Source: Pseudoalteromonas sp. OOF1S-7 (GTDB lineage Bacteria; Pseudomonadota; Gammaproteobacteria; Enterobacterales; Alteromonadaceae). Taken from it: a DNA stretch of 64,000 nt. This document shows positions 59,651-64,000 of this stretch, one piece after another. Made by a program: the position numbers and the translations under genes. The stretch's first letter is position 1, and each line of letters opens with the position of its first letter. The notes under the pieces are model-generated. The model was not told where the DNA came from, searched no databases, and saw only the letters and a program-made list of their open reading frames with translations. The stretch spans positions 62,001-126,000 of the forward strand of contig NZ_JAKRFZ010000013.1 of the NCBI RefSeq assembly GCF_022347765.1, in the 5' to 3' direction.

Positions 59651-60230
59651 GACGCGATTTTTTCCTAACGAAGAAGTTGAAAGTGAGAGTGAGATAAAAA
59701 TTCGCTAACTGCTTTAAACCATACCTTTTTTAAAAATTAATTCAAGCGATATCAGGTCTATCCTGTGAACGCAAAGATAGTTGACAGTTAGCAAGATTTA
59801 GCGACGTTTTTGCTACTTTTCGGCAAACTTAACTCAGTATAAATGATCTGATAAGTGTCATTTTCAGTTCAAAATAGCGTCATTTTTATGCAGAATATAA
59901 ATGAAATGAATAAAGCCCGGAATAAAATCACAATTACAGCATTTAAACCACTTTAACCTTTAAATAGCGGCTTTTAGAAGATTTTAAATGAATATAGATT
60001 AGACATTAGCACGGATAGCTATGCATATTAATCAGGTGAATATGGCTATTCACGCAGGCAGGGACTGTGATATAGGTGTCATCTGAGGGCACAGCGGCAC
60101 GCTCAGCTGCGAGCCGGTCTACATGCAACAGACACGTATTACTGGAAACTTTACTAGCCAAACAGCACTGATCCGTCCACTTGGCATCATACTGATACAC
60201 AGCTAGATTAGAAAGCTGAAGCGCAGAAAC
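59651..60230. other. Intergenic region upstream of malic enzyme gene
   Basis: 580 bases, strongly AT-rich over 59690-60000. It should hold the malic enzyme promoter (read leftwards). I see no RNA gene or repeat; a 64-codon frame at 60006-60200 (minus) has an odd composition and no RBS. Confidence 0.4.
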
Positions 60231-60231
60231 G

Positions 60232-60254
60232 AAAAAAGCACCCGAAGGTGCTTT
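60232..60254 (-). terminator. Terminator after rpmE
   Basis: AAAAAAGCACC and GGTGCTTTTT arms around CGAA, 21 bases after the rpmE stop. Confidence 0.88.
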
Positions 60255-60274
60255 TTCTACAGCAAAAGAAAAAC

Positions 60275-60490
60275 TTACTTCTTGCTGCTAAGCGCACCAA
60301 AGCGCTTGTTGAAGCGATCAACACGACCACCTGTATCTAGGATCTTCTGCTTACCAGTGTAGAACGGGTGACATGCAGAACATACGTCCAGGTGAATGTC
60401 TTTACACAGTGTTGAACGAGTCTCGAATTTGTTACCGCACGAACAAGTTGCTGAAATTGTTTCGTACTTAGGATGAATACCTTCTTTCAT
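60275..60490 (-). CDS. rpmE: 50S ribosomal protein L31 (zinc-binding type)
   Basis: A 71-residue bL31. MKEGIHPKYETISATCSCGNKF and LDVCSACHPFYTGKQKILDTGGRVDRF carry the zinc Cys residues (C16, C18, C37 and C40), so this is the C+ form that serves as zinc store; the zinc-free paralogue YkgM is not here. Lies between metJ and priA as in E. coli. Confidence 0.98.
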   Translation of the reverse strand: MKEGIHPKYETISATCSCGNKFETRSTLCKDIHLDVCSACHPFYTGKQKILDTGGRVDRFNKRFGALSSKK

Positions 60491-60808
60491 AGGGCACCTC
60501 TAGTTAAGGCCGTATCGCTCTCCAAACCCGAAGTCTGGCACCATACGTAGTTATACAAAAATTGTGGACGCGTATTTTAGGGTCAATCCGGGCATTCCAC
60601 AAGCAATAAATGCAAATTAGCTGCTATTTTTTGCACAATTTCAAATTGACGCCGTGAATTGCCAGTTGAAAACAAAGCGCACAGACCGCGCACATGCATT
60701 TTTACACTATTGCAGTATAGCGGTATACTGAGCGCGTATTCTGGCTGCACAGTTAGTTGCTGTCAGGCACCAGTCCTTAACTTTTGATATTCAAATGCCG
60801 GAGTCTCC
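60491..60808. other. Divergent region between rpmE and priA
   Basis: 318 bases with the rpmE promoter on the left (I could not decide between two overlapping TTG-led candidates near 60570) and the priA promoter listed separately. Confidence 0.5.
60701..60729 (+). promoter_or_regulatory. Sigma-70 promoter of priA
   Basis: TTTACA (60701-60706), a 17-base spacer, TATACT (60724-60729), 80 bases before the priA ATG. Each hexamer matches consensus at five of six positions. Confidence 0.75.
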
Positions 60809-62980
60809 ATGCGCTTCGCCGAAGTCGCTTTGAAAGTGCCTTTACACAGAACCTTTGATTACCGCCTTGATCCAGAGCAGCAACCTTGTGTGGGTGGCCG
60901 GGTCCGACTCAAATTTGCTAACAGAGACTGCGTTGCCATCGTCGTGGCACTGAAATCTCACAGCGATGTGCCGGCGGACAAAATAAAAGTGGTTGAGTCG
61001 GTGCTTGATACTGTGCCCGTGTTGTCGCCCGAACACCTCGGCTTCTTGCGCTTCAGTGCCCAATATTACTGCCATCCATTAGGTGAAACTCTGTTTACCG
61101 CCCTGCCCGGCGCACTGCGTGAGGGTGCACAGGTTAACAAAACACAGGTACCGGTATTAACCCTCACTGAGACAGGGCGTGACACCACACAACTCAGAGC
61201 AAAAAAACAACTGGCTTTAATCGAGCAACTACGCAGCGCTGGTGACGCCACTGCCAGTGAACTAAAGACGCTGGGCTTCTCACAGGCACAGATCAAGGCC
61301 TTGCTGGAAAAGTCTCTGATCCGGGAAGAGTTACGTACCGACACCCACTGGCAGTCAGTGCCATTGCAACTGGGCAGCAAACCCAGGCTTAATCCGGAAC
61401 AGGCTACCGCTTGTAGTGCAATAAACAGTCAAACCGGGTTTCGTACCTTTTTACTGGAAGGTGTCACTGGCAGTGGTAAAACAGAAGTTTACTTACAAAG
61501 CCTGGAAGCCATTTTAGCCAGCGGTCAACAAGCGCTGGTGCTGGTACCTGAAATTGGCCTCACACCACAAACGGTCAATCGGTTTAAACGCCGTTTCGAG
61601 GGGCTCCCGATTGATCTCTGGCACTCCAACCTGACCGACAATGAGCGTTTACACACCTGGCGTCGCGCCGAGCTGGGCGAATCTGCGCTGGTGATTGGCA
61701 CCCGCTCAGCGATCTTCCTGCCCTTTCAGGCGCTGGGCATGATAGTGGTCGATGAAGAACATGATGGCTCTTTCAAACAGCAAGACGGGTTGCGTTATCA
61801 CGCGCGCGACCTGGCCGCCTATCGCGCCGCGCAGGGCCAGTTCCCTTTGATCCTGGGTACCGCCACACCGGCACTGGAAACCTTGCATAAAGCACTGCTG
61901 AACCGTTATCAACTGCTACCACTCACGAAACGGGCACAAACCCAGCAGGATAACCGTTTTATGCTGGTGGATATGAAAGGACAATCAGATCAGGCCGGTT
62001 TTGCCAAAGCCAGTCTGGATGCCATTGCAGCCACGCTGTCCCGCGGACAACAAGTCATGGTCTTTCTCAACCGGCGCGGTTTTGCCCCCACTTTGATCTG
62101 CCATGAATGTGGCTGGCTCAGCAATTGTGACCGCTGCAGTACCAGTGCGACTTATCACAAGTCTCTTAGCAGGCTGATCTGCCACCATTGCTCTGAGCAG
62201 GCATTTGTACCAGTTCAGTGCCCTGACTGTGGCAGCACTCAGATCATGCCAACAGGGTATGGCACCGAACAACTGGAAGAATTTTTATCCGCGCAGTTTA
62301 CGGACTTTCCGGTACATCGCATTGACCGTGATTCTACGCGTCGCAAAGGCAGCCTCGAAAGTGCACTGGATGAAATCAATCAGGGAGGTGCCCGACTGCT
62401 GATTGGCACCCAGATGCTTGCCAAAGGACACCACTTCGCCGATGTCAACCTGGTGGTGATCCTAGACGTAGACAGTGGTTTATATTCCTGCGATTTTCGC
62501 GCCACTGAACACATGGCCCAGCTGATCACGCAAGTGGCTGGGCGGGCCGGGCGCAGTGGCGAAGCAGGCACTGTGCTATTACAAACCCATTTTCCGGAGC
62601 ATCCTTTGTTACAGGATCTGGTGAATAATGGCTATCAGGATTTTGCCCGCTATGCATTGCGCGAGCGCGAAGAAACCCAAATGCCACCGTATAGTCATCT
62701 GGCACTGATCCGCGCGGAAGCGACCAGTTCGCAACTGGTCATGGCGTTTTTGTCAGATTTGGTTCCAGCCACCCCCTACCCTGGTATACAATTGCTCGGA
62801 CCGATCCCCGCGCCGATGGAACGCCTGGCCGGAAAATACCGATATCAATTGCATATTCAGGCAGCGCAGCGCAAAGTACTGCATCAATACCTGGCGCAAC
62901 TGGCTGACTATATAGGCCAGCACAAACTTGCCAACCGGGTGCGCTGGAGTATTGACGTTGACCCTATGGATACCTATTAA
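60809..62980 (+). CDS. priA: Primosomal replication helicase PriA
   Basis: A 723-residue helicase. The N-terminal DNA-binding part (VPLHRTFDYRLDP, LGETLFTALPGALREG) leads to Walker A GVTGSGKTEVYLQ (218-225), Walker B VVDEEHDGSFKQQDGLRYHARDLA, the zinc-binding insert with eight Cys (CHECGWLSNCDRC, CHHCSEQ, CPDCGS), and motifs V-VI (GTQMLAKGHHF, QVAGRAGRSG). It restarts replication forks together with PriB, whose gene is at 3.7 kb. Confidence 0.98.
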   Translation: MRFAEVALKVPLHRTFDYRLDPEQQPCVGGRVRLKFANRDCVAIVVALKSHSDVPADKIKVVESVLDTVPVLSPEHLGFLRFSAQYYCHPLGETLFTALPGALREGAQVNKTQVPVLTLTETGRDTTQLRAKKQLALIEQLRSAGDATASELKTLGFSQAQIKALLEKSLIREELRTDTHWQSVPLQLGSKPRLNPEQATACSAINSQTGFRTFLLEGVTGSGKTEVYLQSLEAILASGQQALVLVPEIGLTPQTVNRFKRRFEGLPIDLWHSNLTDNERLHTWRRAELGESALVIGTRSAIFLPFQALGMIVVDEEHDGSFKQQDGLRYHARDLAAYRAAQGQFPLILGTATPALETLHKALLNRYQLLPLTKRAQTQQDNRFMLVDMKGQSDQAGFAKASLDAIAATLSRGQQVMVFLNRRGFAPTLICHECGWLSNCDRCSTSATYHKSLSRLICHHCSEQAFVPVQCPDCGSTQIMPTGYGTEQLEEFLSAQFTDFPVHRIDRDSTRRKGSLESALDEINQGGARLLIGTQMLAKGHHFADVNLVVILDVDSGLYSCDFRATEHMAQLITQVAGRAGRSGEAGTVLLQTHFPEHPLLQDLVNNGYQDFARYALREREETQMPPYSHLALIRAEATSSQLVMAFLSDLVPATPYPGIQLLGPIPAPMERLAGKYRYQLHIQAAQRKVLHQYLAQLADYIGQHKLANRVRWSIDVDPMDTY

Positions 62981-62988
62981 AAAACGTT

Positions 62989-63522
62989 ATGGCACAACAC
63001 GACTATATAAATAAGAAACCGGGCGGTAAGAAAGCCGCAAAAGGAAAGGCTGCCAAACCCTTTCCCAAGTTTTTTGCTGCACTGACACTGGTGCTGATCA
63101 GTGCCTTTGGTTATGGGCTGTGGTACATCAAGCAGCACGGCGAGCCTGAAGCACAGGCCATCAGCCCTGCTGCAACAAAGAAGACAGAGCAACCGAAAGC
63201 AGAAAAAGACTTACCTCGCCCACCGGACTTCATTAAAGACATCAAAGATCATGAAGTCAAAGTCGAGGTCAAGAAACTCGAGAGTAAAGGGCCATACCAG
63301 ATGCAATGCGGCTCGTTCAGAACCTATGAACAAGCCGAGCAAATGAAAGCCAAAATGGCCTTTGCCGGACTCATCGCAGAGATCCGTCGCACCGAAGGCT
63401 CCAACGGCGTCTGGTACCGGGTCCGTCTGGGCCCTTACGACACCAAACGAGGCGCCGAAAGCGACAAGAATAAGCTGGAACGAGTAAACATCGTCAGCTG
63501 TGGGATCTGGAAGTGGACTTGA
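62989..63522 (+). CDS. ftsN: FtsN-like SPOR-domain protein
   Basis: A 177-residue single-pass protein. A short basic cytoplasmic part (HDYINKKPGGKKAAKGKAAK), one membrane helix (FFAALTLVLISAFGYGLWYI), a linker, and a C-terminal SPOR domain (YQMQCGSFRTYEQAEQMKAKMAFAGL, WYRVRLGPYDTKRGAESDKNKL). Small FtsN homologues next to hslVU and priA occur in many Gammaproteobacteria. It is shorter than E. coli FtsN (319 aa), mainly in the linker. Confidence 0.87.
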   Translation: MAQHDYINKKPGGKKAAKGKAAKPFPKFFAALTLVLISAFGYGLWYIKQHGEPEAQAISPAATKKTEQPKAEKDLPRPPDFIKDIKDHEVKVEVKKLESKGPYQMQCGSFRTYEQAEQMKAKMAFAGLIAEIRRTEGSNGVWYRVRLGPYDTKRGAESDKNKLERVNIVSCGIWKWT

Positions 63523-63598
63523 TCTTCGTAAAATCGTCCCTATCTCTACCCTAATTGAATTTACAGGTGAGGCTGATGCCTCCTGATTAAGGAATACT

Positions 63599-64000
63599 AT
63601 GACAACTATCGTGAGTGTTCGCCGAGGCGACAAAGTCGTAATTGGTGGAGATGGCCAGGTTTCTCTTGGCAATACGGTAATGAAAGGCAATGCCAGAAAA
63701 GTGCGTCGCCTCTACAACGGGAAAGTGCTCGCAGGCTTTGCCGGCGGTACTGCTGATGCGTTCACCCTGTTTGAGCGCTTTGAAACCAAACTGGAAATGC
63801 ACCAGGGCCATTTAACCCGAGCAGCCGTTGAAATGGCGAAAGACTGGCGCACTGACAGAGCGCTGCGCAAATTAGAGGCGTTGCTGGCCGTTGCAGACGA
63901 AACCGCCTCACTGATCATCACAGGTAATGGTGACGTCGTCCAACCAGAGCACGACCTTATTGCCATAGGCAGTGGCGGTAACTTTGCCCAGGCGGCAGCC
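63599..64000 (+). CDS. hslV: ATP-dependent protease subunit HslV, 3' end cut by window edge
   Basis: The frame runs from ATG 63599 to the window end (134 codons). AAGGA lies five bases upstream. MTTIVSVRRGDKVVIGGDGQVSLGNTVMKGNARKVRRL is the HslV N-terminus with catalytic Thr2 exposed after Met removal. It forms the proteolytic core with HslU, expected just outside the window. A small GAGGC/GCCTC hairpin lies between ftsN and hslV. Confidence 0.97.
   Translation, partial: MTTIVSVRRGDKVVIGGDGQVSLGNTVMKGNARKVRRLYNGKVLAGFAGGTADAFTLFERFETKLEMHQGHLTRAAVEMAKDWRTDRALRKLEALLAVADETASLIITGNGDVVQPEHDLIAIGSGGNFAQAAA

Noticed and set aside
60006..60200. 64-codon minus-strand frame upstream of the malic enzyme gene
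   Set aside because: Odd composition, no RBS and no recognisable family; likely chance.

Overview
The window is chromosomal core sequence of a marine gammaproteobacterium. Gene content and order point to Alteromonadales, most likely Pseudoalteromonas or a close relative. This is inferred from protein character and synteny; no database search was made. Several gene clusters follow the classic gammaproteobacterial order: rpsF-priB-rpsR-rplI; mrcA divergent from pilMNOPQ-aroK-aroB-damX-dam with rpe-gph-trpS nearby; metL-metB divergent from metJ; and rpmE, priA, an ftsN-like gene and hslV.

Layout, left to right. 1-2.6 kb: a translationally coupled minor-pilin operon (pilE, fimT, pilV, pilW, then a pilX-like gene cut by the window edge). 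3.0-4.6 kb: the rpsF ribosomal operon with a clear promoter and a candidate S6:S18 autoregulatory leader. 4.65-5.6 kb: four identical tRNA-Gly(GCC) genes interleaved with five copies of a tRNA-derived 73-nt element, behind a stable-RNA-type promoter; orn lies just upstream. 6.3-8.3 kb: rsgA and psd. 8.3-15 kb: a thiamine operon (thiC-thiO-thiS-thiG-thiDE-thiF) under a TPP riboswitch. 15-20 kb: a META-domain lipoprotein, a hotdog thioesterase, a TonB-dependent receptor, speD, an OsmC protein and a DUF3802-like protein. 20-26 kb: astC-astA-astD for arginine catabolism, an HDOD protein and pabA. 26-29.4 kb: fabR, a delta-9 desaturase with a palindromic operator, and sthA.

29.4-39 kb is the most accessory part. 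It holds a cupredoxin-like secreted protein coupled to an outer-membrane barrel, a GH97 glycosidase, a secreted beta-helix protein, an MFS transporter divergent from an AraC regulator, an M43-like metalloprotease lipoprotein with unusual zinc-motif spacing, and an orphan S24-type repressor. 39-51.4 kb returns to core genes (trpS-gph-rpe, dam-damX-aroB-aroK, pilQPONM), interrupted at 41.6-42.4 kb by two small genes and two repeat-like elements. 51.6-64 kb carries mrcA, metL-metB/metJ with MetJ boxes, a malic enzyme, rpmE, priA, an ftsN-like gene and a truncated hslV.

Two groups of genes work together across the window. The minor pilins on the left and PilMNOPQ on the right are parts of one type IV pilus machine. 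FabR, the desaturase and psd all act on membrane lipids. I found no CRISPR array, no intact insertion sequence and no prophage. The observations most worth checking are the tRNA-Gly/tRNA-like repeat array, the coupled cupredoxin/barrel pair, the atypical metalloprotease and the repeat element carrying a 22-codon ORF with a strong ribosome-binding site.
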